DNA from: Streptococcus parasanguinis CC87K
GTDB taxonomy: Bacteria; Bacillota; Bacilli; Lactobacillales; Streptococcaceae
DNA: 64,000 bases
Assembly (NCBI RefSeq): GCF_000507765.1
Contig: NZ_KI669401.1
Span: forward strand, 1,042,597 to 1,106,596
Direction of reading: 5' to 3'
Numbering within the stretch: the stretch's first letter is position 1; each line of letters starts with the position of its first letter. Positions 8,108-16,794 of the stretch are shown one piece after another. The notes beneath the pieces were generated by a model, which had not been told where the DNA came from, did no database searches, and saw only the letters and a list, made by a program, of their open reading frames with translations. The position numbers and the translations under genes are program-made.

Positions 8108-8654
8108 ATTTTTTCAAAATCGGTTGCAATAAGGTATAGATCAACCCAAATGCGATGGCCCAAATCACCCCTTCGATCAGGTTAAACGGTGCAACCATTG
8201 CAGCTAAATAGTGGACAAGCCCTAGTGTTTTCGAAATATCATAGTTCATAAAACGAGCATACAAAGGGATTGCATAGACATAGTTCACCAATACCATCGT
8301 GATACTCAAGCTGATCGTTCCAACAATCGTTGCCAGGACAAATCGACCATGGGTCCGTTCCTTGTTCCAAATCCATGCAAAAGCAAGGACAAAAACAAGA
8401 ACTCCAATGATATTGATTGGCAATCCGATCAAGGTTTCAAGCCCCTTATTATTAAGGGCTAACTTAAGAACAGATCGGATCAAGGTTACCCAAACGGCAC
8501 TTTTAAAATCCAATAGGACCAAAGCCAACAAAATGGCGATGATACTCAAATCAATTTTGAAGAAATCTATCAAGAAAGAAAATTGATAGAACATCAAAAT
8601 AAAAGATAAAGCGGATAAAACAGCCACTAGGGTCAGTTTACGTGTATTTGTCAT
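8097..8654 (-). CDS. ribU: ECF transporter S component for riboflavin (RibU)
   Basis: This 185-residue protein has six predicted helices and an RKLTLVAVLSALSFILMF N-terminus typical of ECF substrate-binding subunits. An FMN riboswitch upstream supports assignment to riboflavin uptake. It needs the general ECF module (EcfA, EcfA', EcfT), which is not adjacent. The frame opens at a TTG (8669), but the ATG at 8654 is correctly placed behind GGAGG. That SD is embedded in an A/T-rich palindrome that probably controls translation. The PAP2 gene follows with an overlap. Confidence 0.92.
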   Translation of the reverse strand: MTNTRKLTLVAVLSALSFILMFYQFSFLIDFFKIDLSIIAILLALVLLDFKSAVWVTLIRSVLKLALNNKGLETLIGLPINIIGVLVFVLAFAWIWNKERTHGRFVLATIVGTISLSITMVLVNYVYAIPLYARFMNYDISKTLGLVHYLAAMVAPFNLIEGVIWAIAFGLIYTLLQPILKKYEK

Positions 8655-8663
8655 AACAGGTTC

Positions 8664-8687
8664 CTCCAATTTTTTAAAAAATTAGAG
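8664..8687 (-). promoter_or_regulatory. Palindrome masking the ribU ribosome binding site
   Basis: On the minus strand CTCTAATTTTTT is followed by AAAAAATTGGAG, a 12-base arm pair (loop taken from the centre, one G-U pair). The 3' arm includes most of the GGAGG Shine-Dalgarno sequence (8663-8667), so folding would block initiation. This is a plausible expression platform for the FMN riboswitch. Confidence 0.6.
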
Positions 8688-8871
8688 AAGCTGGAAAGAC
8701 GTCTACTCCATCATTCTACTCTAAACTATTTAAACAAAGCTTAAACTAGAAACTATTCTAGTTACTTTAGCTGATCTCCATCGAAACATGCCGTTAGTCA
8801 GTCCCAGCCACTAACGTTTTATTCCCATGCATCAGCTCTAAACAGATCAGAATAGCTGTCAGTCTATTCGT

Positions 8872-9020
8872 CTCTCGTCTTCTCCCATCCAGACTATACT
8901 GTCGGTTGTGGAGTCACACCACATCAGCTTGCGCTCGCGGACTTCTTTTAGAGTATGGAAAAGAACATTTCCTAGTAAAAGTCACCGCCGGTCGGGAATT
9001 ACACCCTGCCCTGAAGACCC
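8872..9020 (-). promoter_or_regulatory. FMN riboswitch (RFN element)
   Basis: Read on the minus strand, the conserved 5' block with TCTTCAGGGCAGGGTG and TTCCCGACCGGCGGT lies at about 8981-9018. The 3' block with GACAGTATAGTCTGGATGGG ends near 8880. These are the hallmark segments of the RFN fold, with a variable hairpin region between them. No terminator hairpin with a T run was found between the element and ribU, so control is probably translational. Confidence 0.95.
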
Positions 9021-9024
9021 TTTT

Positions 9025-9053
9025 ATGATAACAAAAAAAACTTGCCTAGGCAA
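9025..9053 (-). promoter_or_regulatory. Promoter of the riboswitch-ribU transcript
   Basis: TTGCCT (9048-9053) and TATCAT (9025-9030) are 17 nt apart on the minus strand. The transcript would begin near 9018, at the start of the riboswitch. The -35 lies inside the trmL terminator hairpin. Confidence 0.55.
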
Positions 9054-9060
9054 GTTTTTG
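9033..9060 (-). terminator. Terminator of trmL
   Basis: A 10-bp stem (AAAAACTTGC / GCAAGTTTTT) with a CTAG loop is followed by an extended T run on the minus strand. The symmetric core means it could also act on plus-strand transcripts. Confidence 0.75.
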
Positions 9061-9102
9061 TAACGTCATGGATTACATCGTTCGGGTTTTAAATTTTCGT
9101 TC

Positions 9103-9645
9103 TTACTTGAGCTTGTCGTGCTCATAATGATGGCTCAACTCCAGCCCCTTAAAACCTTGCTGGCGGAGTGCCTCATAGACAATCATGCAGACGGTATTAG
9201 AGACATTTAAACTACGGACATGCTCATCATTCATCGGAATGCGAATAGCCTTCTCTTCGTGCTGGCGCATAAAATCTTCCGGCAATCCTTTATCCTCGCG
9301 TCCAAACAAGAAATAATGGGACTTCCCATCCTGATAAGAAACGTCCGAATAGGTCTGATTTGCAAACTTGGACACTAGGTGTACCTGACCATCGCTCGCT
9401 GCTTCCATAAACTCTTCTAGACTATCATAAAAACGGACATCCAGCTTGTCCCAATAATCGAGTCCTGCTCGCTTCATTTTGCGATCATCGATCGGAAAAG
9501 CCATGGGTCGTATGATATGCAAGGGGGAATTGGTCGCCGCACAAGTCCGTGCAATATTTCCCGTATTTTGTGGAATCTGAGGTTGGAACAAGACGATGTG
9601 GTTTTGAGCAGCTGACTCTTGGTAGTCCAGTTCTTCAATATTCAT
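9103..9645 (-). CDS. trmL: tRNA (cytidine/uridine-2'-O-)-methyltransferase TrmL (SPOUT)
   Basis: This 180-residue protein has the SPOUT/TrmH-type knot motifs: [17 protein letters not shown] (about 23-39), FGREDKGLP (about 113-121) and [18 protein letters not shown] near residue 140. It methylates the ribose of the wobble base (C34 or cmnm5U34) in leucine tRNAs. The family is usually 150-180 residues. It is monocistronic: a strong promoter and a terminated leader lie upstream, and a clear terminator lies downstream. Confidence 0.9.
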   Translation of the reverse strand: MNIEELDYQESAAQNHIVLFQPQIPQNTGNIARTCAATNSPLHIIRPMAFPIDDRKMKRAGLDYWDKLDVRFYDSLEEFMEAASDGQVHLVSKFANQTYSDVSYQDGKSHYFLFGREDKGLPEDFMRQHEEKAIRIPMNDEHVRSLNVSNTVCMIVYEALRQQGFKGLELSHHYEHDKLK

Positions 9646-9662
9646 ACTCGATCTCTTTCTGA

Positions 9663-9765
9663 TAAAAAAATAGCCACACTGCCCGGAGTCAAGCTCAGCA
9701 AACAGCGTGGTTACAGCTTCATTAACTTAACTCACAACAGGTTTGAGGTAAATCAACGAAGGTAC
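9663..9765 (-). ncRNA. Terminated leader RNA upstream of trmL (sRNA or attenuator)
   Basis: Transcription from the promoter at 9772-9799 would give an RNA of about 100 nt. It ends in CCACGCTG / CAGTGTGG (arms 9703-9710 and 9674-9681) followed by a T run at 9664-9670. The trmL start is only about 18 nt past this T run. It could be a free small RNA or an attenuator of trmL. It does not match any riboswitch class I can name, and no peptide start with a good SD was noticed. Confidence 0.55.
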
Positions 9766-9771
9766 TTTCTA

Positions 9772-9799
9772 AGTATAACACTTTTGAAGCTCCTGTCAA
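9772..9799 (-). promoter_or_regulatory. Strong promoter for the trmL leader
   Basis: A perfect TTGACA (9794-9799) is followed after 16 nt by TATACT (9772-9777) on the minus strand. The region 9800-9930 contains only T-rich sequence with no clear gene. Confidence 0.7.
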
Positions 9800-9944
9800 T
9801 AGTTTTTTTAGATTTTTTTAAGAAACTTTACCAAAGTTTTCAATCCCTCCTCGTTCTACTCTTTTGACGATTTTTCCTACTTGTTCTTAGCTTCTCAAAA
9901 TTCCACCAGAAAATCCTTAAAAAAGATGAATTTTTCTTGAAAAT

Positions 9945-9967
9945 AGAGTATGATAGAAGCATACTCT
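9945..9967 (+). promoter_or_regulatory. Operator-like inverted repeat at the trkA promoter
   Basis: AGAGTATG-N7-CATACTCT is a perfect 8-bp inverted repeat that overlaps the likely -10 (TATGAT, 9949-9954) and ends next to the SD GGAGG. It may bind a repressor or form a hairpin in the short leader. Confidence 0.5.
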
Positions 9968-9978
9968 GGAGGTATTCT

Positions 9979-11334
9979 ATGAAAATTATTGTTGTTGGTG
10001 GAGGAAAGGTCGGAACGGCCCTTTGTCGTTCTCTCGTTGCTGAAAACCACGATGTTATTTTGATCGAAAAAGACGAATCCGTTCTTAATCATATTACCAA
10101 ACGGTTTGATATCATTGGAATTTTAGGGAATGGGGCGAACTTCAAGATCTTGGAACAAGCAGATGTTGAAGACTGCGACATCTTCATTTCCATGACCGAG
10201 TACGACGAAGTGAATATGGTTTCTGCTGTTTTAGCTAAAAAAATGGGAGCCAAAGAAACCATCGTTCGGGTGCGGAATCCGGAATATTCCAATTCCTACT
10301 TCAAGGAAAAAAATATCTTGGGCTTCTCCTTGGTTGTCAATCCGGAATTGCTGACAGCTCGTTATATTGCTAATATCATTGACTTCCCAAATGCCCTTTC
10401 TGTGGAGCATTTTGCAAACGGCCGTGTTGCCTTGATGGAATTTAAGATCAAGCCAGATAGCAATCTCTGCGATATGAGCCTATCCCAATTCCGAAAGAAA
10501 TACGGAAACGTCATTGTTTGTGCGATCGAGCGTTGCAATGAACTCACCATTCCAAACGGAGACTTTGTCTTACAACCTCAAGACAAGATTTTCGTAACAG
10601 GTAATCGGATCGAGGTCGTTCTCTTCCACAACAATGTTCGCCCTCAGGTCATTAAGAGCATGATGATCATTGGTGCTGGGAAAATTGCCTATTACCTACT
10701 CAATATTCTTCAAGATGTGCGCCGCAAGATCGATCTCAAGGTTTTAGAAGTCAATCGTGAACGAGCGGAATTCTTTAGCCAGGAATTTCCTGATCTCTAT
10801 GTCGTCCATGGAGACGGAACTGCTAAAGACATTCTTTTAGAAGAGAGTGCCAATAACTTCGATGCTGTGGCTACTTTGACAGGGGTCGATGAAGAAAACA
10901 TCATCACCTCCATGTTCTTAAATTCTGTCGGAGTCAAAAAGAACATTACCAAGGTCAACCGAACTAGTCTGCTGGAGATCATTGGCGATCAAGATATGAC
11001 CAGTATCGTTACGCCAAAACGCATCGCTGTAGATACCATTATGCACTTTATTCGTGGACGCTACAATGCACAGTTCTCAAACCTAGAAGCCTTGCACCAT
11101 GTCGCAAACGGCCGGATTGAAACCTTGCAGTTCCAAATTAAGGAAGACAATAAACTAACCCAATATCCCCTCTCTGAATTGAAATTGAAAAAAGGCGTCT
11201 TGATCGCTGCCATTATTCGAGACGGCAAGGCTATTTTCCCAAATGGAGATGACCGTTTGATGGTAGGAGATCGGATTATCGTAACTACCTTGATTCAAAA
11301 TGTCACAAAAATCTACGATCTACTTGAGAGGTAA
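9979..11334 (+). CDS. trkA: Trk-type K+ uptake regulatory subunit TrkA
   Basis: This protein is 451 residues from the ATG at 9979, chosen because GGAGG is correctly spaced before it; an upstream ATG at 9937 lies before the promoter. It holds two tandem units, each a Rossmann NAD-binding domain (GGGKVG near residue 7, GAGKIAYYL near 232) followed by a TrkA_C domain. It sits on the cytoplasmic face of the channel and gates K+ flux in response to nucleotides. In pneumococci the related subunit binds c-di-AMP. The trkH gene starts 5 nt after its stop. Confidence 0.92.
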   Translation: MKIIVVGGGKVGTALCRSLVAENHDVILIEKDESVLNHITKRFDIIGILGNGANFKILEQADVEDCDIFISMTEYDEVNMVSAVLAKKMGAKETIVRVRNPEYSNSYFKEKNILGFSLVVNPELLTARYIANIIDFPNALSVEHFANGRVALMEFKIKPDSNLCDMSLSQFRKKYGNVIVCAIERCNELTIPNGDFVLQPQDKIFVTGNRIEVVLFHNNVRPQVIKSMMIIGAGKIAYYLLNILQDVRRKIDLKVLEVNRERAEFFSQEFPDLYVVHGDGTAKDILLEESANNFDAVATLTGVDEENIITSMFLNSVGVKKNITKVNRTSLLEIIGDQDMTSIVTPKRIAVDTIMHFIRGRYNAQFSNLEALHHVANGRIETLQFQIKEDNKLTQYPLSELKLKKGVLIAAIIRDGKAIFPNGDDRLMVGDRIIVTTLIQNVTKIYDLLER

Positions 11335-11339
11335 GCCTG

Positions 11340-12779
11340 ATGAATAGAATCATGATTCGTTACCTCTTGTCCAAGCTCCTCTTAATCGAGGCAGCTCTCC
11401 TGATCGTTCCCTTAGTCGTCGCTACGATCTATCAGGAACCTGCCAAGGTCTTTGTCTCTATTGGGGCAACCATGGCCATCTTACTTGGGCTGGGGCTACT
11501 TGGTAGTTTTCACAAACCAAAGGACTTTCACATTTATGCTAAAGAAGGAGTCCTGATTGTAGCCCTCTGTTGGATCCTCTGGTCCTTCTTTGGCGCCCTT
11601 CCCTTTGTCTTTTCGGGACAAATTCCCAACATTATCGATGCCTTCTTTGAAGTCAGCTCTGGCTTTACAACAACAGGGGCAACGATATTAGATGATGTGG
11701 GTGTCCTCACCCATTCTCTCCTCTTTTGGCGCAGTTTTACCCACTTGATTGGGGGGATGGGAGTATTGGTCTTCGCCCTTGCCATTATGGACAATAACAA
11801 GAACAGCCACCTTGAAGTCATGAAGGCAGAAGTTCCTGGTCCAGTTTTTGGCAAGGTCGTTTCCAAATTAAAAAACACAGCTCAAATCCTCTACTTCTTG
11901 TACTTGGGCTTGTTCTTCCTCTTTGTAGTTCTTTATTTCCTTGCTGGCATGCCCCTTTATGATAGTTTTGTCATCGCCATGGGGACGGCTGGAACCGGGG
12001 GCTTTACCGTTTTTAACGACGGAATTGCCCACTACAATAGTAGTTTAATCACCTATTTGGTCAGTATCGGGGTTTTAGTCTTCGGGGTTAACTTTAACCT
12101 CTACTACTTCCTCATGATCCGAAAATTCAAGGCCTTCTTTAAAGATGAGGAATTGCGGACCTATATCACCATCGTCCTCGTGTCCAGTGTCTTGATCGCT
12201 TACAATGTCCTTCATCTCTATGCCAATGTCGCTAAGAGTTTTGAAATTTCTTTCTTCCAAGTTTCCAATATCATCACCACTACCGGTTTTGGTTATGGAA
12301 CGACGGAAAAATGGCCTCTCTTTTCTCAGTTCATCCTCTTGATGCTGATGGTTGTCGGTGGTTCTGCTGGATCGACCGCCGGGGGGCTAAAAGTCATTCG
12401 GTGCTTGACCTTATGGCGAATCGCAAAAAATCAGGTTCTTTCGACCTTGTCTCCGAATCGCGTTCTGACCTTGCATGTCAATGATACGGTATTGGATAAG
12501 GATACACAGCATCAGATCCTCAAGTACTTTACAATATACAGTTTTATCACGATCGGCCTACTCTTTGTAGTCAGTCTAGACAATAATAACTTCATGACGG
12601 TTGTCAGCGCTGTCTTTAGTTGTTTCAACAACATTGGACCTATGATTGGAACAGGTCAAACCTTCTCCATCTTTAGTCCGATTTCAAAACTGTTACTTTC
12701 CTTAGCCATGATTGCCGGACGGCTTGAAATCTATCCAATGATTCTACTCTTCCTCCCTAAAACATGGTCTAAACGCTGA
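11340..12779 (+). CDS. trkH: Trk-family K+ channel/transporter subunit TrkH
   Basis: This 479-residue polytopic protein has four pore-loop repeats, each with a selectivity glycine: SSGFTTTGATI, GTAGTGGFTVFN, TTTGFGYGTTEKWP and NNIGPMIGTGQ. It is the membrane-spanning K+ path partnered with TrkA encoded directly upstream. The start follows GAGAGG and the intergenic gap is 5 nt, so the two are co-translated. A strong bidirectional terminator follows. Confidence 0.92.
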   Translation: MNRIMIRYLLSKLLLIEAALLIVPLVVATIYQEPAKVFVSIGATMAILLGLGLLGSFHKPKDFHIYAKEGVLIVALCWILWSFFGALPFVFSGQIPNIIDAFFEVSSGFTTTGATILDDVGVLTHSLLFWRSFTHLIGGMGVLVFALAIMDNNKNSHLEVMKAEVPGPVFGKVVSKLKNTAQILYFLYLGLFFLFVVLYFLAGMPLYDSFVIAMGTAGTGGFTVFNDGIAHYNSSLITYLVSIGVLVFGVNFNLYYFLMIRKFKAFFKDEELRTYITIVLVSSVLIAYNVLHLYANVAKSFEISFFQVSNIITTTGFGYGTTEKWPLFSQFILLMLMVVGGSAGSTAGGLKVIRCLTLWRIAKNQVLSTLSPNRVLTLHVNDTVLDKDTQHQILKYFTIYSFITIGLLFVVSLDNNNFMTVVSAVFSCFNNIGPMIGTGQTFSIFSPISKLLLSLAMIAGRLEIYPMILLFLPKTWSKR

Positions 12780-12796
12780 TAGACAACTCTTTTACA

Positions 12797-12840
12797 AAAT
12801 CAACACCCTTAGAAAAATAATTTCTAAGGGTGTTTCTGTT
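12797..12840. terminator. Bidirectional terminator between trkH and yidD
   Basis: A perfect 14-bp stem (AACACCCTTAGAAA, 12802-12815, with its complement at 12821-12834) lies between the convergent genes. It ends the trkA-trkH transcript and probably also the minus-strand operon, although its flanking T runs are short. Confidence 0.75.
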
Positions 12841-12854
12841 TATTTGCGATCGTC

Positions 12855-13097
12855 CTATTTTGATTCTTCATTTCGCTTCAGACTAAAATGGTCTGGCAAG
12901 GGGTCTGGTCCTACTTTGGTTCCAGGATGGCAACGTAGAATCCTTGCAATACCCATCAAGACACCTTTCACACCAAAACGTTCAATCGCTTGGATCATAT
13001 AATTGGAACAGGTCGGTTGAAAGCGACAAGAAGGCGGAAATAGGGGAGAGATCCATTTTTGATAGCCTCTGACCAGCGCAATCAGGATTGTTTTCAT
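12855..13097 (-). CDS. yidD: Membrane protein insertion efficiency factor YidD
   Basis: This 80-residue protein has the family core [20 protein letters not shown] with conserved cysteines and the RCHP motif. YidD is a small amphipathic protein on the inner face of the membrane that helps YidC-dependent insertion. It is last in a nine-gene operon and overlaps rluB by the 4-nt ATGA. Its C-terminus ([10 protein letters not shown]) is a charged tail. Confidence 0.93.
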   Translation of the reverse strand: MKTILIALVRGYQKWISPLFPPSCRFQPTCSNYMIQAIERFGVKGVLMGIARILRCHPGTKVGPDPLPDHFSLKRNEESK

Positions 13098-13825
13098 GCT
13101 TTTTTAGATTTAGTCACTGCTAGATTGTGCAACTGGCTAATTTCTTTTTTGTTCAAGCGACGGTATTCACCCGGACGTAGTCCTGAGACGTCCAAATTCC
13201 CAAACTGGGTCCGGGAGAGTTTATCCACTAAAAGTCCCACAGCTTCAAACATCTTCTTGACCTGGTGGTTACGCCCTTCATGAATGGTCAACTGAACCAC
13301 TGAACGGTTCTTTTCAACATCCACTTTTAAGATCTCGTAAGTCGCTGGCTTGGTTTTCTTTCCATCAATGGTCACCCCTCGCGTCAAGGGACGTAAGTTT
13401 TCCTTATTGGCAATCCCTTTGACACGCGCCACATAGACCTTATCAATTTCATTTCGCGGGTGAATCACCTCATCTGTAAAATCGCCATCATTGGTCAAAA
13501 TCAAGACACCAGATGTATCCCAGTCCAAACGTCCCACTGGATAGATGCGCTCTGGTACTTGAGATAAAAGGTCAACGACTGTTGTCCGTCCTTTATCATC
13601 CGATACACTAGAGATGACGCCACGTGGCTTGTTTAAAAGATAGTAGACCTTTTCTTCGTTATAGATTGGAGTCCCTTCTACTTCAACCTGATCACCGGTT
13701 TTAATGATAGTCGCTAATTCACGCACAACTTGGCCATTGACCGTCACCAAGCCTTGCTTGATCAGTTCTTCGGCCTTGCGACGACTAGCCACGCCTGCAT
13801 GGGCAATATATTTGTTAATTCTCAT
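13094..13825 (-). CDS. rluB: 23S rRNA pseudouridine synthase RluB
   Basis: This 243-residue protein has an N-terminal S4 RNA-binding domain ([20 protein letters not shown]) and the RsuA/RluB/E/F catalytic motif [18 protein letters not shown], with the nucleophilic Asp near residue 100. It isomerises a uridine in the peptidyl-transferase region of 23S rRNA (U2605 in the model enzyme). Its start overlaps scpB by 11 nt; this neighbourhood with scpAB is the usual one in Firmicutes. Confidence 0.9.
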   Translation of the reverse strand: MRINKYIAHAGVASRRKAEELIKQGLVTVNGQVVRELATIIKTGDQVEVEGTPIYNEEKVYYLLNKPRGVISSVSDDKGRTTVVDLLSQVPERIYPVGRLDWDTSGVLILTNDGDFTDEVIHPRNEIDKVYVARVKGIANKENLRPLTRGVTIDGKKTKPATYEILKVDVEKNRSVVQLTIHEGRNHQVKKMFEAVGLLVDKLSRTQFGNLDVSGLRPGEYRRLNKKEISQLHNLAVTKSKKA

Positions 13826-14390
13826 CTAGTTCCTCTGTTCTCTCTGAAAATAATTGACCTTCCTCTGGATCGATGTCCACTTCCTCAACCTTTGGCAATT
13901 CCTCCAAATGATTGATCCCCATATAATCCAAAAAATACTCCGTCGTGACATACAAATTAGGACGCCCGATGACTTCTTTTTTTCCATCTTCACGGATCAG
14001 ATCAAATGACAGTAGTTTGGTAATAGCACCACTGGAATTGACGCCTCGAATGTCATCGACCTCCACGCGGGTGATCGGTTGCTTATAAGCAATGATTGAC
14101 AAGGTTTCAAGGGCAGCCCGAGACAAACTTTGGTTCATAGGCGTTCTAGAATAGTCTCGTAAAACCGAAGCGTAGTCTGCCTTTGTCACCAATTTATAAC
14201 GGGAAGCTGTCTCCATCAAACACAGACTGGTATCTGAGTCCTCCTGGTATTTTTGGGCCAATTTTTCTAAACTTTGCACCACACCTGTTGGGGGTAAAGA
14301 GAGAAGGTCTGCGATTTGTCTGGCAGTAATTCCTTCTTCACCCGCTACAAATAAGAGTGCTTCAATTTCAGCTAATTTGCTCATGTTCAA
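13815..14390 (-). CDS. scpB: Segregation and condensation protein B
   Basis: This 191-residue protein has two winged-helix domains; [20 protein letters not shown] and [20 protein letters not shown] are family signatures. It forms a complex with ScpA and Smc that compacts and separates chromosomes. The frame opens at 14390 (MNM); the second ATG (14384) is an alternative start. Either start overlaps the end of scpA. The acidic C-terminal tail is typical of the streptococcal form. Confidence 0.93.
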   Translation of the reverse strand: MNMSKLAEIEALLFVAGEEGITARQIADLLSLPPTGVVQSLEKLAQKYQEDSDTSLCLMETASRYKLVTKADYASVLRDYSRTPMNQSLSRAALETLSIIAYKQPITRVEVDDIRGVNSSGAITKLLSFDLIREDGKKEVIGRPNLYVTTEYFLDYMGINHLEELPKVEEVDIDPEEGQLFSERTEELDEN

Positions 14391-15087
14391 TCCTATTTAA
14401 GTAAATTTCTCCAAAAGCCCTATCCTGTACCACTGTGACCTCTTGAATCTTGATCAATTCAAGGGTTGCAAGAAATAGAGTAATGACCTCTTGGAGATCC
14501 GTTGCTTCTAGAAACAAGTCCTGCAAGAGAACTTGTGAGCGATCGTGGAATCGGTGACGCAGCTGGTCCATCAGATCCTCAATCTTGTATTCATCCTTTA
14601 CAATGGTTGTATGGTTCTGGCGGAATTCTTCTTTTTTCTTGGTCAATAGTTTTGAGAAAGCCAAGAAGAGATCCACCGTGGTGCGATCATGGAGTAATTC
14701 GGTATCGTCATAAATCAATTCCATCTTTGGTTTTGAATAATAGAGGGCGCGCTCCTCATGCTGTGAGGCCATCAACTCTCCTAATTGCTTGTAAGTACGG
14801 TACTCTTCCAATTGAGAAAGGAGGTCCTGCTCGAGATCCTCTGCTTCATCCATCTCCTCTGCAACCTTAGGAAGAAGTCTTCGACTCTTGATCAAGGTTA
14901 GTTGACTAGCCATCAGCATGTATTCTCCTGCTACCTCTAGTTTCATAGCCTGGAGGGTCGCCAGATAAGCCAGATACTGTTCGATCACCTCAATCAAGGG
15001 GACCTCATAAATATCCATCTGGTATTTAGAGACCAAGTGGAGCAAGAGGTCCAAAGGCCCTTCAAAATCTTTAATTTTAATATCCAT
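14368..15087 (-). CDS. scpA: Segregation and condensation protein A (kleisin)
   Basis: This 239-residue protein begins with the kleisin signature [19 protein letters not shown] and has [19 protein letters not shown] (about residues 51-69). The C-terminal winged helix (about 170-239) contacts the Smc head. Its ATG overlaps the xerD-like stop by one base (TAATG). It bridges Smc dimers in the condensin complex with ScpB. Confidence 0.94.
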   Translation of the reverse strand: MDIKIKDFEGPLDLLLHLVSKYQMDIYEVPLIEVIEQYLAYLATLQAMKLEVAGEYMLMASQLTLIKSRRLLPKVAEEMDEAEDLEQDLLSQLEEYRTYKQLGELMASQHEERALYYSKPKMELIYDDTELLHDRTTVDLFLAFSKLLTKKKEEFRQNHTTIVKDEYKIEDLMDQLRHRFHDRSQVLLQDLFLEATDLQEVITLFLATLELIKIQEVTVVQDRAFGEIYLNRIEHEQIS

Positions 15088-15818
15088 TATTTATATTTTT
15101 CTAATGTCACCATGGTTTTTAGGCCCAATTCACGCGCAATACTAAAAAGATCCACACCGAGTTCTCGTTGTTTCAAAATATACTGCTCACGAATCGATTG
15201 TGCCGAAAGGTCTTGATTCCCTTTTTCGATCAAGAAGGCTTCTAATTGTCGAAATCCCCACTGACGGGAGTAGGATTTTCCTTTATTATCAAAGAGATAA
15301 ATACCATCTAGGAAGAGTTGCAACTCATCCAGTAAAGGCTCTGGAACTTTTAAAACCCGTTTTTGGCCATCTTTGCCCACTCGAATGACATGAAAGTCCA
15401 GCTGAATATCTTCGACTTTGACTTGGAGGATCTCACTTGGCAATAAGCCCATCTCCAGAATCAACAAGGCCATCAAGCGTCCCTGTGGATTGGTTGATTC
15501 TTCCCAAAAATGGGTCAGATCCAACAATTCACGATCATGGGTTTTGGCCGGTTGAATTTTAGGCAAGACCAAACGATGGTATTCAGAAATAAAGCGTTCT
15601 TGATACAAATAATATAAAAATTGGTTAACAGCGGATAATTTTCGTTTTTGAACCGCCGGTTTAAAATCTTTAATCGAAGCTTGGTAAATTCTCAAATTCG
15701 TCGGCGTCACTTTTCCATGAATTGATTCAATAAATTGGTCCAAATCATAGAAATAGGCTGACTGAGAATTTTCACTTAGTTCTTTTTGATCAATAAAACT
15801 TGCAATAAATTCTTTCAT
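15087..15818 (-). CDS. XerD-like tyrosine recombinase homologue with degenerate active site
   Basis: This 243-residue protein has an N-terminal SAM-like fold (1-90) and a C-terminal recombinase domain. The first catalytic Arg, normally in TGLRxSE, is replaced: the sequence reads MGLLPSE. The second box reads SAQSIREQY and lacks the usual His-x-x-Arg arrangement. A tyrosine remains near the end (LEKYK). This is the known streptococcal XerD-like protein, reported not to process the difSL site; that job belongs to XerS. It lies between cbpB-type and scpA genes, which hints at a chromosome-segregation link. Confidence 0.85.
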   Translation of the reverse strand: MKEFIASFIDQKELSENSQSAYFYDLDQFIESIHGKVTPTNLRIYQASIKDFKPAVQKRKLSAVNQFLYYLYQERFISEYHRLVLPKIQPAKTHDRELLDLTHFWEESTNPQGRLMALLILEMGLLPSEILQVKVEDIQLDFHVIRVGKDGQKRVLKVPEPLLDELQLFLDGIYLFDNKGKSYSRQWGFRQLEAFLIEKGNQDLSAQSIREQYILKQRELGVDLFSIARELGLKTMVTLEKYK

Positions 15819-16276
15819 TTTGGAATCATCTCGTATTCATTTGAAAAATTATGCATTAGCGAATTGATGGCTTTGAGGATCGATTTCCGCGTAATAATCC
15901 CTTGGAAATAACCTTCTTCATCCACCACTGATAAGAAGGAGTCATCCACCAACTTGTGAAGGACTTCTGTCAAATTGAAGTCTAAGCCGATGACCCCGAC
16001 CTCCTTCTTTGCAACGTCTACGATATCCATCGAAGCAAAAGTCTCCTCAGGAATCTCGTGTTTCAATTGATAAGATAGAATATCCGTTAGGGAGATCGTT
16101 CCCACAAACTTGCGTTCATCCGTCACTACCGGGATGCGACTATAGCTAATCTGGCTCAACAGCAAGACTGCATGGTCTACATTGTGGGTATCAATCAAGA
16201 CCGCTAAATTTTTGGCAGGAGTTAAGAACGTCTCTTCCTGCGCCAGCAAGAAACGTTCAAATTCCTTTGCTATCAT
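15815..16276 (-). CDS. Two-CBS-domain protein of the CbpB/DarB type
   Basis: This 153-residue protein has two CBS domains: about residues 20-80 (SRIPVVTDERKFVGTISLTD) and 85-145 (SFLSVVDEEGYFQGIITRKS). It matches the B. subtilis YkuL/DarB and Listeria CbpB layout, proteins that bind c-di-AMP and interact with Rel or pyruvate carboxylase. Ligand binding here is inferred from the family only. ATGA overlaps link it to xerD downstream and yfcE upstream. Confidence 0.8.
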   Translation of the reverse strand: MIAKEFERFLLAQEETFLTPAKNLAVLIDTHNVDHAVLLLSQISYSRIPVVTDERKFVGTISLTDILSYQLKHEIPEETFASMDIVDVAKKEVGVIGLDFNLTEVLHKLVDDSFLSVVDEEGYFQGIITRKSILKAINSLMHNFSNEYEMIPK

Positions 16277-16794
16277 CTGCTAAACTCCTTTGTCAATTCA
16301 GGGTACAATTCATGATCTCGCGTATAATACTCTACCTTGAAGTTCGAATCGGTAATCTCTATCTTGGCATACAAACACTCGCGAATCAGACCACGAGGTT
16401 GACTAACGGATCCAGGATTCACAAAGAGGGTTCTTCCTTCCTTCCAAGCATCTGGGATATGAAGGTGGCCGTAAAGACAGATATCTGCTTCCTCCTCTTG
16501 GGCCCACAGATCCAATTTTTGAAAACTAAAATTGATCTGGAAGAGATGCCCATGGGTCTGGATGATCCGTGTCGGCCCTAGTTGGGTCACCAAGCGTTCC
16601 GGATAGCCATCATAAAAATCCATATTTCCTTGGACAACGTGGATCCCTTCCCAGACAGGATCGTCACTTTTTAATTCAGAATCCCCATTGTGAAAGATCC
16701 CATCGACCTGACCTAGGTATTTTTCTTTAATAGCTTCAACAATGGAGCGGTCTCCATGCGAGTCACTCATAACGATGATTGTTTGCTTTGCCAT
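16273..16794 (-). CDS. YfcE/MJ0936-type metallophosphodiesterase
   Basis: This 173-residue protein has the calcineurin-like metal motifs MSDSHGD, FHNGDSE, QGNMD, QTHGH and YGHLHIP in order. The family consists of small Mn2+-dependent phosphodiesterases with poorly defined physiological substrates. The start overlaps the end of the upstream rdgB by 28 nt and the stop overlaps the CBS gene by 4 nt, so translation is coupled along the operon. Confidence 0.88.
   Translation of the reverse strand: MAKQTIIVMSDSHGDRSIVEAIKEKYLGQVDGIFHNGDSELKSDDPVWEGIHVVQGNMDFYDGYPERLVTQLGPTRIIQTHGHLFQINFSFQKLDLWAQEEEADICLYGHLHIPDAWKEGRTLFVNPGSVSQPRGLIRECLYAKIEITDSNFKVEYYTRDHELYPELTKEFSR

Noticed and set aside
9663..9765. 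T-box, TPP, preQ1 or yybP-ykoY riboswitch before trmL
   Set aside because: None of the conserved core sequences of these classes is present; recorded only as an unassigned terminated leader.
15087..15818. Phage integrase as sign of an integrated element
   Set aside because: It is the core XerD-like chromosomal gene with a degenerate active site in a conserved operon, not an integrase.
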